A DNA stretch of 64,000 bases from Marinobacter antarcticus (GCF_900142385.1 NZ_FRAQ01000001.1:620001-684000), one strand, 5' to 3'; positions 34,853 through 44,023 are shown, counted from the first letter of the stretch. Notes: a model not told the origin generated them from the letters alone. A program made the numbers and translations.

Positions 34853-37294
34853 ATGTCTGCTACAGCTCTGGCCGAAGCCCGGCCCGCATCGCCATCCGAC
34901 ACAGAAGCGCACCCGACCCTGACCGTAAAACAGGCTGGCGGACGCACCGTAGCGCTGGACCTGGGCCTGATGAAACAGCAGGTCGACAGTGCCGCTTTCG
35001 GGCTCGACGGTATTGATGGCGAATCCCTGATGGACGACGCCATACACAACCTCTACAACGGTATCGACGAAGCCGAAGTGCTGACAGCTCTGATCATGAC
35101 CGCCCGGGGACGCATCGAGCGCGAGCCGGACTACAGCGCCGTTACCGCCCGCTTATTGCTGGAACAGCTGCGCCTTGAGAGCGTAACCGCACTGAAGCTG
35201 GACGCCAGCCTGACCCTTGCCGACGTGTACCCCCAAGCCCTGAGCGCCTTCATCAGCGCGGGCATAGGCTACGAGTTGCTCGACGAAGCCATGGCGGCAT
35301 TCGACATGGAACGCCTGGGCGCGGAACTGAAACCCGAGCGTGACCTGCAGTTTGGTTTCCTGGGCCTGCAGACGCTGTATGACAGGTACTTCCTGCACTG
35401 GAAAGCAGACCGCCTGGAACTGCCGCAGGTATTTTTCATGCGCGTTGCCATGGGCCTGGCACTGCGTGAAGACGACCCCAACAGCCGCGCCATCGAGTTC
35501 TATAATCTGTTGTCGTCGTTCGACTACATGGCTTCTACTCCCACGCTGTTCAACAGCGGCACTCTCCATTCCCAGCTGTCGTCCTGCTACCTGACGACTG
35601 TCGGCGACGACCTGGAAGACATCTACGGTGCTATTCGTGATAACGCGATGTTGTCCAAATGGGCTGGCGGCCTGGGTAACGACTGGACGCCGGTGCGCGC
35701 GCTGGGCTCCCGCATTAAAGGCACCAACGGCCAAAGCCAGGGCGTAGTGCCGTTTTTGAAAGTAGTGAACGACACCGCCGTAGCCGTCAACCAGGGCGGT
35801 AAGCGCAAAGGAGCGGTGTGCGCCTACCTGGAAAGCTGGCACCTGGATATCGAAGAGTTTCTGGAGCTGCGCAAAAACACCGGCGACGAGCGCCGCCGCA
35901 CCCACGATATGAACACCGCCAACTGGGTGCCGGATTTGCTGATCGAGCGCATGCGCCAGGATCGCGACTGGACCCTGTTCAGCCCCAGCGACGTGCCAGA
36001 CTTGCACGACCTTTACGGCAACGCTTTCCGTGAACGATACGAGCACTACGAAGCCTTGGCCGCGGAGGGCAAAATCGAGCTGTTCAAAATCCTCCCGGCG
36101 AAACAACTGTGGCGCAAAATGCTGACCGTGCTGTTTGAAACCGGGCACCCGTGGATTACCTTCAAAGACCCCTGCAACCTGCGCTCGCCGCAGCAGCACA
36201 AAGGCGTGGTTCACAGCTCCAACCTGTGTACCGAAATCACCCTGAACACCAGTGCCGACGAAATTGCCGTGTGCAACCTGGGCTCGGTGAATCTGGCCGC
36301 CCACATTGCCAATGGCGAACTGGACGTGAAGCGCCTGGAACTTACCGTTAACACTGCCGTGCGCATGCTCGACAACGTTATCGACATCAACTTCTACGCA
36401 GTACCCCAGGCTCGCAACTCAAACCTCAAGCACCGCCCGGTCGGTCTGGGCCTGATGGGTTTTCAGGATGCGCTGTACGCACTGCGCCTGCCGTACACCA
36501 GCCCACAAGCGGTGGAATTCGCTGATCTGGCCATGGAGCAGTTGAGCTACTTCGCCATTCGCGCATCCGCCCAGCTGGCGGCAGAGCGGGGCGCCTATGA
36601 AAGCTACGAAGGTTCCCTGTGGAGCCAGGGCATACTGCCTATCGATTCCATCGAACTGCTTAAAGCCGCGCGCCTTGAAGGCGACTTGAGCGTGAACACC
36701 GAAAGCCGTTTGGACTGGGCTCCCGTGCGCGACCTCATTGCCCATTACGGTATGCGCAACAGCAACGTGATGGCCATCGCGCCCACCGCCACCATCTCCA
36801 ACATCATAGGGGTGTCGCAGTCCATCGAGCCGGCGTATCAGAACTTGTTCGTCAAATCGAACCTGTCCGGCGAATTCACCGTGGTGAACCCCTCGCTGGT
36901 GCGCGACCTCAAGGCCGAAGGCCTGTGGGACAACGTGATGGTAAACGACCTCAAATACTACGACGGCAGCGTGCAGCAAATTGACCGCATACCCACCGAA
37001 CTGAAATCCCGTTACGCCACCGCGTTCGAGATTGACGCCCGTTGGCTGGTGGAAGCCGCCTCCCGCCGCCAGAAATGGCTGGACCAGGCCCAAAGCCTGA
37101 ACCTGTACATGGCCGAGCCCAGCGGTAAAAAACTGGACGAGCTGTACCAGCTGGCGTGGGAGCGTGGGCTGAAAACCACCTACTACCTGCGCTCGCTGGG
37201 TGCCACCGGCGTGAACGAGCAAGCTGCCCCGGTTGCCGCGCCGCAACCCCAGGTATGCAGCATTGATGAACCCGACTGCGAAGCATGTCAGTAA
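34853..37294 (+). CDS. nrdA: Ribonucleoside-diphosphate reductase class Ia, large subunit
   Basis: 813 residues from ATG 34853 (AGGAG 8 bp upstream). NrdA makes deoxyribonucleotides using a radical passed from NrdB. The active-site cysteine pattern is visible in [12 protein letters not shown] and [11 protein letters not shown], with [10 protein letters not shown] nearby, the radical-path tyrosines in TTYYLRSLG, and the redox C-terminal pair in [12 protein letters not shown]. The N-terminal region up to residue 90 is an ATP-cone-like extension. It lies under a cobalamin riboswitch and 28 bp upstream of nrdB. Confidence 0.97.
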   Translation: MSATALAEARPASPSDTEAHPTLTVKQAGGRTVALDLGLMKQQVDSAAFGLDGIDGESLMDDAIHNLYNGIDEAEVLTALIMTARGRIEREPDYSAVTARLLLEQLRLESVTALKLDASLTLADVYPQALSAFISAGIGYELLDEAMAAFDMERLGAELKPERDLQFGFLGLQTLYDRYFLHWKADRLELPQVFFMRVAMGLALREDDPNSRAIEFYNLLSSFDYMASTPTLFNSGTLHSQLSSCYLTTVGDDLEDIYGAIRDNAMLSKWAGGLGNDWTPVRALGSRIKGTNGQSQGVVPFLKVVNDTAVAVNQGGKRKGAVCAYLESWHLDIEEFLELRKNTGDERRRTHDMNTANWVPDLLIERMRQDRDWTLFSPSDVPDLHDLYGNAFRERYEHYEALAAEGKIELFKILPAKQLWRKMLTVLFETGHPWITFKDPCNLRSPQQHKGVVHSSNLCTEITLNTSADEIAVCNLGSVNLAAHIANGELDVKRLELTVNTAVRMLDNVIDINFYAVPQARNSNLKHRPVGLGLMGFQDALYALRLPYTSPQAVEFADLAMEQLSYFAIRASAQLAAERGAYESYEGSLWSQGILPIDSIELLKAARLEGDLSVNTESRLDWAPVRDLIAHYGMRNSNVMAIAPTATISNIIGVSQSIEPAYQNLFVKSNLSGEFTVVNPSLVRDLKAEGLWDNVMVNDLKYYDGSVQQIDRIPTELKSRYATAFEIDARWLVEAASRRQKWLDQAQSLNLYMAEPSGKKLDELYQLAWERGLKTTYYLRSLGATGVNEQAAPVAAPQPQVCSIDEPDCEACQ

Positions 37295-37322
37295 CCACTT
37301 ACTTTTATTGAGAGGCACAATC

Positions 37323-38381
37323 ATGCTGAATTGGGACGACGAAACCAAACCACAAAGCCGGCCCGCCGCGAACAGCAGCGTGGCCCCGGTGAACGTTGAT
37401 GATAAACGCGTGATCAACGGCGAAACGGACGTAAATCAGTTGGCACCCTTCAAGTACCCCTGGGCCTGGGAGTTCTTCATGAACGCCAACAAAAACCATT
37501 GGACGCCGCTGGACGTGAACATGGCACAGGACGTTCACGACTACCATCACCGCCTGAACCCGGCTGAAAAGCACGTGTTCGAAAATGTGGTGGCCTACCT
37601 GACCACCTCCGACATACTGGCCATGCGCAACATCGGGCTGGCTGTGATGGAAAAGATGACCGCGCCGGAGCTGCAGATATACCAGGCCCGCCAGGTATAC
37701 GAAGAAGCCCTGCACACCTGGACCTACCAGCACTGCATTGAAACCCTAAACCTGGACCAGAGCGAAATCTACAACCGCTACCGCGTGGTGCCGCAGATTA
37801 ACGCCAAAATCCAGATGGCGAACCGCCGACTGGATGCCGCCATGCGCTCCGACCTGAACCTGCGCAACAAGGACGACCTGCAAGAATTCATCATGTCGTA
37901 TCTGTTCTTTGCGGCGGTGTTCGAAGGTTGCTGGTTCTACAACGGCTTCAGCCCCATTTTCGCGCTGCAGCGCCGAGGCCTGATGCGCGGTACAGGGGAG
38001 CAGTTTCAGTACATATTGCGCGACGAAGCCATGCACTTCGCCTTCGGCCTGAAAGTGGTTAACCAGATCCTGGAAGAAGAAAACATCAGCTTCGACCCCA
38101 AAGCCGTGCGGGAAATGTGGGACGAATCCGAAGCCGCCGAGCGCGACTACGCCAACTACATCCTGCGTGATCCCATCCTGGGCTACTCGGCGGAATACCA
38201 CACCGAACAGTTCCGCTTCGTAGCCAACCGCCGTGCCCGCACGGTAGGGCTGGAAGAACCGTTCCCGGGGGCGAAAAACGTCTCGCCCTGGCTGGATGAG
38301 CAGGCGACCATGCGCAAGGAAAAGAACTTCTTTGAAACGCGGGTGATTGAGTACCAGACGGGGGCGCAACTGGAGTGGTGA
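37323..38381 (+). CDS. nrdB: Ribonucleoside-diphosphate reductase class Ia, small subunit
   Basis: 352 residues from ATG 37323 (TTGAGAGG upstream). Di-iron ligands appear in KHVFENVVAYLTTSD, YEEALHTWTYQH and LRDEAMHFAFG; the radical tyrosine lies in the IYNRYRVVP-type neighbourhood of the family. NrdB supplies the tyrosyl radical to NrdA. The gene ends 25 bp before the convergent intI stop. Confidence 0.97.
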   Translation: MLNWDDETKPQSRPAANSSVAPVNVDDKRVINGETDVNQLAPFKYPWAWEFFMNANKNHWTPLDVNMAQDVHDYHHRLNPAEKHVFENVVAYLTTSDILAMRNIGLAVMEKMTAPELQIYQARQVYEEALHTWTYQHCIETLNLDQSEIYNRYRVVPQINAKIQMANRRLDAAMRSDLNLRNKDDLQEFIMSYLFFAAVFEGCWFYNGFSPIFALQRRGLMRGTGEQFQYILRDEAMHFAFGLKVVNQILEEENISFDPKAVREMWDESEAAERDYANYILRDPILGYSAEYHTEQFRFVANRRARTVGLEEPFPGAKNVSPWLDEQATMRKEKNFFETRVIEYQTGAQLEW

Positions 38382-38405
38382 GCACTCGCTAGCGCTCAGC
38401 CCGGC

Positions 38406-39371
38406 TCAACCCAGCGGACTACGAACCCCCGCAAAACCCTGCCCCAGAACGTGGGTGTAAATTTGGGTCGTTCGCAGGTCCGCGTGGCCGAGCAGGTCTT
38501 GCACAGTGCGGATGTCGTTACCGCGTTTCAGGAGTTCGGTGGCGAAGGTGTGGCGGAAGGTATGGCAGCCAGCGGGCTTGCCGATTCTGGTTGCAGCAAC
38601 TGCCACCTTTACCGCTTTCTGCACCGAACTGGTGTGAATGTGGTGGCGAACCACCTTCCCTAAGTCGTTTTTACTCAGAGAGTGCGAGGAAAACAACCAT
38701 TGCCAGTCCAGCGACATATCCGCCGTGGGATACTTGCGGGCAAGCGCAAACGGAAGGCTGACCGGTGTTTGAAGGGCGAGGTCTTTTTCTTTCCAGGCCT
38801 TTCGGATAGAGGCAATCTGTCTTTCCAGTTCTGAAATTAGAGAGCCCGGCATGAGCGTTGTTCGATCTTTTGCGCCCTTACCATCCCGAACAATGATGAC
38901 CTGGTTACTGAAATCAATATCCTTAACTCTCAAACGGCATGCTTCGGTTACCCGCAAGCCAGAACCGTACATGAGCGAAGCTAATAAACGATAGGGTTCT
39001 TTGAGTTGTTCGATAATTGCCATGGCTTCATCGTGGGTGAGCACAACGGGCAAGCGCTTTGGTTTTTTGGAACGGATAACTGAACCGATTTCCCCGAGAG
39101 GCATATCGAGAACCTTGGAGTACAGAAACACGAGAGCGTTTAAAGCTTGGGCTTGAGTTGCGGCAGCTACGTTGCGGTTAACGGCTAGCCAAGTAAGGAA
39201 TTCATTTACTTCATTTGGGCCCATGTCCCGGGGATGCTTCATCTGGTGAAAGCGGATATAAAAACGGATCCAGTACCAATAGGATTTTTCCGTACGAATG
39301 CTGTAGCGATTAACCCGAATGACCGCGCGAACCTGATCCCGAAGGCGCGGCTGAGGTTGTGTGCCGTCCAT
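38406..39371 (-). CDS. intI: Integron integrase IntI
   Basis: 321 residues. The tyrosine-recombinase residues are R140 (SGLRVTEAC), H270 and R273 (HTFRHTFATEL), a His in LLGHADLRTTQ and Y305 (QIYTHV). The insertion ARKYPTADMSLDWQWLFSS is the extra region specific to integron integrases. IntI recombines attI with single-stranded attC hairpins to insert or excise gene cassettes. It is transcribed away from the cassettes, with attI and a LexA box between, the standard layout. It looks functional. Confidence 0.96.
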   Translation of the reverse strand: MDGTQPQPRLRDQVRAVIRVNRYSIRTEKSYWYWIRFYIRFHQMKHPRDMGPNEVNEFLTWLAVNRNVAAATQAQALNALVFLYSKVLDMPLGEIGSVIRSKKPKRLPVVLTHDEAMAIIEQLKEPYRLLASLMYGSGLRVTEACRLRVKDIDFSNQVIIVRDGKGAKDRTTLMPGSLISELERQIASIRKAWKEKDLALQTPVSLPFALARKYPTADMSLDWQWLFSSHSLSKNDLGKVVRHHIHTSSVQKAVKVAVAATRIGKPAGCHTFRHTFATELLKRGNDIRTVQDLLGHADLRTTQIYTHVLGQGFAGVRSPLG

Positions 39372-39401
39372 GTTGGCGTACCCCTTTAGCAGCTCTTAAC
39401 A

Positions 39402-39417
39402 CTGTTTATTTGTACAG
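39402..39417. promoter_or_regulatory. LexA (SOS) box in the intI promoter
   Basis: CTGT-N8-ACAG, i.e. CTG-N10-CAG, a perfect match to the LexA core consensus, 31 bp upstream of the intI start. SOS control of intI is known for mobile and Vibrio integrons; here the same arrangement is visible. Confidence 0.85.
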
Positions 39418-39439
39418 CATTATTGTTTTCATGAAAACA

Positions 39440-39500
39440 AGAAGTCAAGCGATTACGTGGAGGTTCAGATAAAACTGAGCTAACCTGTTGTTAAATTTGG
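39440..39500 (+). other. attI recombination site
   Basis: CCTGTTGTTAAAT (39484-39496) contains the core GTTAAAT with the crossover between G39490 and T39491. It is between intI and the first cassette. The left limit is estimated. Confidence 0.7.
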
Positions 39501-39659
39501 GACTAAAGGCGTGGAGCGGGTATGAAAAAGTGGCATTATCGAGAACGCACTTTTTTGCAATATCGCGGAACGCGGTCTAGTTGCTGTTATGTGTAAATAC
39601 AGGTTGAGTGGCGAAGCTGACGAAAAGGATTTTCATGGTTTCTGATAGTGCTGGCATCG

Positions 39660-39875
39660 ATGAGTAATCCAACATACAAGCAGTTCATCTACAGGGTTGG
39701 CGGTGCCAGTTTACTTTTCTTTGTCGTTATTCAGCTTTCGCAAAAGTATGCTCCAGAGTACACGGGCATTGCGGTATTGAGTGTGTGCGCACTGTGCATC
39801 GTTTTTGCTGCATATAGCGAATCAAAGGGCAACAAGAAGTGGTGGGCCAAGAAAAGACAGCGCAGGAAGCGTTAA
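39660..39875 (+). CDS. Cassette 1: small membrane protein
   Basis: 71 residues from ATG 39660. Two hydrophobic segments (ASLLFFVVIQLS and IAVLSVCALCIVFAAY) and a very basic tail (KKWWAKKRQRRKR). Function unknown. As the first cassette after attI it is the one most likely to be expressed from the integron promoter. Confidence 0.65.
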   Translation: MSNPTYKQFIYRVGGASLLFFVVIQLSQKYAPEYTGIAVLSVCALCIVFAAYSESKGNKKWWAKKRQRRKR

Positions 39876-39893
39876 GGGGATCCACTATCATTC

Positions 39894-39980
39894 ACATAAC
39901 CAATCGCTCAAGTTCGTTCCCGGCCTGGCGGCCGTCCACCGGATGCCCTTGTCAGGGCACCGCTTAGCTTGGCGTTAAAA
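39894..39980 (+). repeat. attC site of cassette 1
   Basis: ACATAAC at the left and GCGTTAAAA at the right, with inner ends CTCAAG and CGCTTAG. The middle forms nested inverted repeats (CCGGCCTGG.. and GCCCTTGTCAGGGC). Confidence 0.9.
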
Positions 39981-39993
39981 AGGAATTGAGTAC

Positions 39994-40413
39994 ATGGAAG
40001 CACTGTTGAAGGATCTGATGTTCGACATTTTTCTTCTGACCTGCTTAGTCGGTGGTGTTGGCGGGTTGTTGTTTGTTCTCGTTGGCATGAGAGCCTACGG
40101 GGTCTATATCAGCTACTTCTCGGGCGACAGCTTACTGTCGAATCAATTTCAAAGGTCTGCATTGAGGCTATCGAACGAGAATAAAACAAGTGAGCTCAAA
40201 GGCCTTTCCCAGACCCGTGTTACTAGCTGCCCTGGTGATAGCTGGGGGCACTACTATCTTGCGTTGGCGCTGTACCGTGAAAAGAGCTACGTCAAAGCAA
40301 GGGAGCACTTCCGTCAAGTGGCTCAACTTCAGCCCAGCATGAAAGGTTCGGCAGATCAAAGCATTGAGGAAATAAATCAAATTTTGGCCAGTCAAAAGCC
40401 AGCAATCGTCTAA
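39994..40413 (+). CDS. Cassette 2: membrane-anchored TPR-like protein
   Basis: 139 residues. One N-terminal transmembrane segment (LLTCLVGGVGGLLFVLVGM), then a soluble part with a TPR-like unit, WGHYYLALALYREKSYVKAR followed by EHFRQVAQLQPS. Likely a small membrane-anchored protein-interaction module. Homologous small TPR proteins are common in integron cassettes. Confidence 0.65.
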   Translation: MEALLKDLMFDIFLLTCLVGGVGGLLFVLVGMRAYGVYISYFSGDSLLSNQFQRSALRLSNENKTSELKGLSQTRVTSCPGDSWGHYYLALALYREKSYVKAREHFRQVAQLQPSMKGSADQSIEEINQILASQKPAIV

Positions 40414-40416
40414 AGT

Positions 40417-40499
40417 TTTTAACAAGTCAATTAAGTACGTTCCGGCCTGCGGCCTCCACCGGACGCCCTAGTCGGGCGCCGCTTATTTCAGCGTTATAT
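40417..40499 (+). repeat. attC site of cassette 2
   Basis: Left TTTTAACAAGTC, inner AATTAAG and CGCTTATT, right AGCGTTATAT. The middle CCGGCCTGCGGCC and CGCCCTAGTCGGGCG are inverted repeats. Closely related to the attC of cassettes 1, 3 and 4. Confidence 0.92.
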
Positions 40500-40514
40500 C
40501 TCTCAAAGGTGCAT

Positions 40515-41000
40515 ATGAGGTTGCTTTCAGCCATCAACATTTTATCGCCTTTCATGGCCTTGGCTATGTTGATTGGTTTTGCATTGTGCTTGGTGTCGCT
40601 CGTAAGAGCCATGGGGGGAAGACGGAAGATACCCTACATCTCAATTTCTTTTTTATTGGTTCCGCTTCTTTTCTTTCTCCTCTCTAAAGTGGCCATAGTT
40701 AAAGTGCTAAATGAAAAGCTCGCAGATTTAGAAGTAAAAGTGACTGTGTCGCCTTCAATAGCCTCCAATCCGAAGCCTGTTCTACAGGAGGTCATATCAA
40801 ATCTCTATCAATGGAAAGGCTCTTCAGGTACACGCCCAAGTGATCGGCCGTATGTTTTTGATGTGTGCTTACATGGAGATTGCTTTACCGCAAATATTGC
40901 TCAGGACTCTGACGACCCACGCATGTACTGGGTCAGTTACGAGCCCTTTATGGGTACTATTCCACTGGGCTACACTCGTTTGGCCTATGACAAAATATAA
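40515..41000 (+). CDS. Cassette 3: two-helix membrane protein
   Basis: 161 residues from ATG 40515. Two hydrophobic segments near the N-terminus (about 12-33 and 44-62), then a soluble domain with two cysteines in DVCLHGDCFTA. I do not recognise the family. The stop codon lies inside the left end of its attC, typical of cassettes. Confidence 0.6.
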   Translation: MRLLSAINILSPFMALAMLIGFALCLVSLVRAMGGRRKIPYISISFLLVPLLFFLLSKVAIVKVLNEKLADLEVKVTVSPSIASNPKPVLQEVISNLYQWKGSSGTRPSDRPYVFDVCLHGDCFTANIAQDSDDPRMYWVSYEPFMGTIPLGYTRLAYDKI

Positions 41001-41020
41001 CCAATCAATTAAGTTCGTTC
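40995..41020 (+). repeat. attC of cassette 3, left part (split by IS3)
   Basis: ATATAACCAATCAATTAAG followed by TTCGTTC. The IS3 element begins immediately after. The rest of this attC resumes at 42291. Confidence 0.85.
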
Positions 41021-41077
41021 TGCACTTCCCCCACTTCAATAGACACGCATCGATAACTCCGCCAAAGGAGAAAACCG

Positions 41078-41449
41078 ATGCCTGCGATCAAGACTGGCAA
41101 GAAAACCGAGAAGTACACCACTGAGTTCAAAGTCAAAGCCGTTGAGTGGAGTCACCAGGCTCACCGGAGTGTGAAGAGCGTTGCGGAAGCGCTGGATATT
41201 CACCCGATGATGCTGTCACGCTGGCGTAAGGAACACCGTGAGGGGAAGTTCGCCATGAAACGGGTCAAGCGAGCACCAGAAGACGCCAAGAAGAAGATCA
41301 CTGAGCAGGATGAGATCAACCGATTGAAGCGACAAATAGCCGAGCTTCAGGAGGAGAATGACATCTTAAAAAAGTTTCAACGTTTTCAGGCCGAGGAACG
41401 ACAGAAGCGTTCCGATTCGTCTGGAAACACCAACAAGAGCACGGCGTAA
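41078..41449 (+). CDS. IS3 OrfA
   Basis: 123 residues. A helix-turn-helix (VKSVAEALDIHPMMLSRWRK) is followed by a leucine-zipper-like RLKRQIAELQEENDILKKF. OrfA binds the ends and regulates transposition. TTA AAA AAG at 41366-41374 is the slippery site for -1 frameshifting into OrfB. Confidence 0.92.
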   Translation: MPAIKTGKKTEKYTTEFKVKAVEWSHQAHRSVKSVAEALDIHPMMLSRWRKEHREGKFAMKRVKRAPEDAKKKITEQDEINRLKRQIAELQEENDILKKFQRFQAEERQKRSDSSGNTNKSTA

Positions 41450-42258
41450 AGGCCCTGTGCCGGCACCTGAATATATCGCGCTCCGGGTATTACGCATGGG
41501 TAAATCGCAAGCCCAGTAAGCGGGCCTCTGAGAACGCGGAACTGCTGCTTAAGATACGGCGGATATTCAATGAGAGCGAGGGCCGTTACGGCAGCCCAAA
41601 AGTGTATCGAGCCCTTAAGAGACAGGGTATCCGGGTGGGCGAGAATCGTGTTGCCCGCCTGATGCAGGTCTGGGGTATGAAGGCCCGGACTCACAGAATC
41701 TACCGAAGGCTGCTCACCCGTCGAGCGGTTCTGAAGGCCTGGCCGAACTATCGCCTGACTCTGGACAAACCCGTGGCGGTGAATCAGCAATGGAGCAGCG
41801 ACGTTACCTATATCAAGATGGGCCGGAAGAACGTGTTTCTGGCGGTGGTACTAGACCTATACTCCCGGCGCATTATTGGATGGAAGCTGGAAGCCAACCT
41901 GAACAGTGATCTATCTCGCGGGGCTCTCAGGCAGGCGGTGGCCGATCGCTCACCGCTGCCAGGGCTCCTGCTGCATACCGATCGCGGCACCGAGTTCAGG
42001 GCCCTGAAAATGCGTGACATGCTCAAACGTCATCAGGTACGGCACAGCATGAGCCGTCCTGGATATTGCACGGACAATGCTGAAGTGGAATCGTTCTTCA
42101 AAAGCCTTAAGGGAGAATTGCTGCACGCCACGAGCTACATCACGCTTCGCCAACTGAGACGTCATATAAAACACTATATTGAGCGCTTCTATAATACCCA
42201 ACGGCTCCACAGTAGCCTTGGTTACCGGACTCCGCTAGAGTTCGAAGGAGATAACTAA
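41374..42258 (+). CDS. IS3 OrfB (DDE transposase domain), made by -1 frameshift
   Basis: Reading resumes in the -1 frame after A6G at 41368-41374 and runs to 42258 without an ATG of its own. Catalytic residues lie in WSSDVTYIK, HTDRGTEF and DNAEVESFFKSLKGE. The fused OrfAB product would be the active transposase of about 390 residues. It looks intact. Confidence 0.92.
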   Translation, partial: VSTFSGRGTTEAFRFVWKHQQEHGVKALCRHLNISRSGYYAWVNRKPSKRASENAELLLKIRRIFNESEGRYGSPKVYRALKRQGIRVGENRVARLMQVWGMKARTHRIYRRLLTRRAVLKAWPNYRLTLDKPVAVNQQWSSDVTYIKMGRKNVFLAVVLDLYSRRIIGWKLEANLNSDLSRGALRQAVADRSPLPGLLLHTDRGTEFRALKMRDMLKRHQVRHSMSRPGYCTDNAEVESFFKSLKGELLHATSYITLRQLRRHIKHYIERFYNTQRLHSSLGYRTPLEFEGDN

Positions 42259-42290
42259 TGGAGCGTGTCTATTTTTTTGGGGGAATACCA

Positions 42291-42354
42291 TTCCCGGCCC
42301 TTGGGCCGTCCACCGGACGCCCTTGTCAGGGCGCCGCTAAGCTCAGCGTTAGAA
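42291..42354 (+). repeat. attC of cassette 3, right part
   Basis: Resumes at the duplicated TTC and ends AGCGTTAGAA. Removing the IS and one TTC gives a site matching the attC of cassette 1 through the interruption point (GTTCCCGGCC). Confidence 0.88.
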
Positions 42355-42374
42355 TTTTACAAGAGGAATTGAAG

Positions 42375-42902
42375 TTGTCTGAAGCTGGGAAGCTGTTTGA
42401 GTACTCGATAAAAGACGCCGAAAAATTACTAGCGCGATTTGATGCGGATAAACATGACCCATTGAATGGATCAGAAACCTTAAAAAGAGCGGGAATGATC
42501 ATCGCATTAGCTGCGTGGGAAACCTATGTTAAGGATCGATTTCGTGAAGAAATTGATGTCTGGCTTTGCTCTTTAAAGGGAAGTCAAATCTCGAATTTTG
42601 TGTTAAAAAAAGTCGATGAAGATCTTAAGCGCTTCTTCAATCCAAATTACGACCGTACCAAAAATCTTTTCAAAACCTATTTCGATATTGATATCACCGA
42701 GCATTGGAAGTGGGACAACTATCTTCAACCCCAAGCAAAGAAAGCTCTAAACGAACTCATTTCAAAGCGCGGGGAGGCTGCACATCAAGCAAACACAAAC
42801 GCTTACTCAGCACATATTGTTAAGCGAGATGATTTAGAAAAAGCCATTAGGTTCTTGAAAGGTTTGGTGAGTGCAACTGAAAAAGTGAAAATTGCCAAAT
42901 AA
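42375..42902 (+). CDS. Cassette 4: HEPN-domain protein (RiboL-PSP-HEPN-like)
   Basis: About 175 residues. The start is TTG 42375 (AGAGGA 7 bp upstream) or TTG 42369; longer reading crosses attC and the IS and is not real. LKRAGMIIALAAWETYVKDR and the R132-x4-H137 motif RGEAAH are the HEPN ribonuclease signature. HEPN proteins are often RNases acting in toxin-antitoxin or antiviral systems. No obvious antitoxin partner lies in the cassette, so it could be a stand-alone defence gene. Confidence 0.75.
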   Translation: MSEAGKLFEYSIKDAEKLLARFDADKHDPLNGSETLKRAGMIIALAAWETYVKDRFREEIDVWLCSLKGSQISNFVLKKVDEDLKRFFNPNYDRTKNLFKTYFDIDITEHWKWDNYLQPQAKKALNELISKRGEAAHQANTNAYSAHIVKRDDLEKAIRFLKGLVSATEKVKIAK

Positions 42903-42989
42903 TTCTAACAAGGCCATTAAGGTTGTTCCGGGCCGTCGGCCCTCCACCGGACGCCCTTCTCAGGGCGCCGCTTATGGCTGGCGTTATAC
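42903..42989 (+). repeat. attC site of cassette 4
   Basis: Left TTCTAACAAGGCCATTAAGG, right GGCGTTATAC, inner CGCTTATGG. The middle inverted repeats are GGGCCGTCGGCCC and CGCCCTTCTCAGGGCG. Confidence 0.92.
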
Positions 42990-43067
42990 ATTACTGAGTC
43001 TTCGCCCTAGGGAGTTTGCTTAAAGGGGTAAGACCTCTTTCTTTTTAGTGAGCTTGGAGTATTCCGT

Positions 43068-43961
43068 ATGTTTTCCGGTCTTAGCGCGTTTCCTTTGACC
43101 CCGATGAATGAGCACGGTTTGGACGAAGCGGCTTTTGCTCGTCTGATCGAACTGCTGGTCGCCGCCAATGTTGATTCAATAGGCGTGCTGGGCTCGACCG
43201 GGAACTACGCTTACTTGACTATGGTCGAGCGGGCGCGGGTGTTGAGACTTGCGGTGGAGCACGCCGGTAACGTCCCGGTGATAGCTGGTATTGGCGCATT
43301 GCGTACTCGCGATGTTCTGACGCTGGCGGAAGATGCACAGTCTGCTGGCGCAGACGGCGTGTTATTACCGCCAATGTCGTATCAGAAATTGTCTGCGGAT
43401 GAGGTTTTCGGGCTTTATGAGACCGTAGCGCACGAACTGTCGTTACCGCTGTGTGTTTACGATAATCCCGGCACCACGCAGTTTGTGTTCAGCGACGAGC
43501 TTCATGGCCAAATAGCGCAGCTTCCGAACGTGGCATCCATCAAGATTCCCGGAGTGCCTGGGGATGCTGCTGAGGCAAGATCGCGGGTGGACCGACTTCG
43601 CGCACAGATTCCCTCACGCGTCACCGTGGGCGTCAGCGGAGATGGCCTCGCCGCGAATGGCCTGAATGCCGGCTGTGACGCTTGGTACTCCGTGATCGGG
43701 GGTGTGTTTCCCGCTACGGCGCTTGCGATTACTCGCGCAGCACAGGCTGGGAATGCGCAGGAAGCAACACGTCTATCGGAACGATTGCAGCCGCTTTGGC
43801 AGCTTTTCAGCGAGTATGGGGGTAGCCTGCGTGTTGTGGCGGCGGCTGCGGAATTGCGGGGGCTCGTTGAGCGCCCGTGTTTGCCGCTACCGCTCAAAGC
43901 CTTGAGTGGAGAAGGACGCCACCGACTCGCGGAATTGATCGATGAACTGGAGTTATCGTGA
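43068..43961 (+). CDS. Cassette 5: dihydrodipicolinate synthase/N-acetylneuraminate lyase family protein
   Basis: 297 residues, a complete TIM-barrel class I aldolase. The Schiff-base lysine is K159 (ASIKIPG), the catalytic tyrosine is Y131 (CVYDNPGT), and LGSTGNYAYL takes the place of the usual GTTGE substrate loop. The substrate could be a 2-keto acid other than pyruvate/aspartate semialdehyde, since the loop is atypical. It is a metabolic gene, unusual for a cassette of otherwise small proteins. Confidence 0.85.
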   Translation: MFSGLSAFPLTPMNEHGLDEAAFARLIELLVAANVDSIGVLGSTGNYAYLTMVERARVLRLAVEHAGNVPVIAGIGALRTRDVLTLAEDAQSAGADGVLLPPMSYQKLSADEVFGLYETVAHELSLPLCVYDNPGTTQFVFSDELHGQIAQLPNVASIKIPGVPGDAAEARSRVDRLRAQIPSRVTVGVSGDGLAANGLNAGCDAWYSVIGGVFPATALAITRAAQAGNAQEATRLSERLQPLWQLFSEYGGSLRVVAAAAELRGLVERPCLPLPLKALSGEGRHRLAELIDELELS

Positions 43962-44023
43962 AAGAACGAACTCCCTACGCCGATGGCGTGGCAGGCTTAT
44001 TACCGTAGGCTAGGTTTTGGCAT

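Larger units (their letters stand above)
41021..42290 (+). mobile_element. IS3-family insertion sequence
   Basis: 1270 bp. Terminal inverted repeats begin TGCACTTCCCCCA on the left and TGGTATTCCCCCA on the right (read inward), both reaching AATAGACACGC. The target triplet TTC is present on both sides (41018-41020 and 42291-42293). It carries orfA and a frameshifted orfB. Confidence 0.92.

Noticed and set aside
35153..37417. Long minus-strand frames over nrdA
   Set aside because: Shadows of nrdA codon bias; no ribosome-binding site or motif.
42258..42374. Longer start of the HEPN gene
   Set aside because: Would translate through the IS end and attC; TTG at 42375 with a ribosome-binding site is better.
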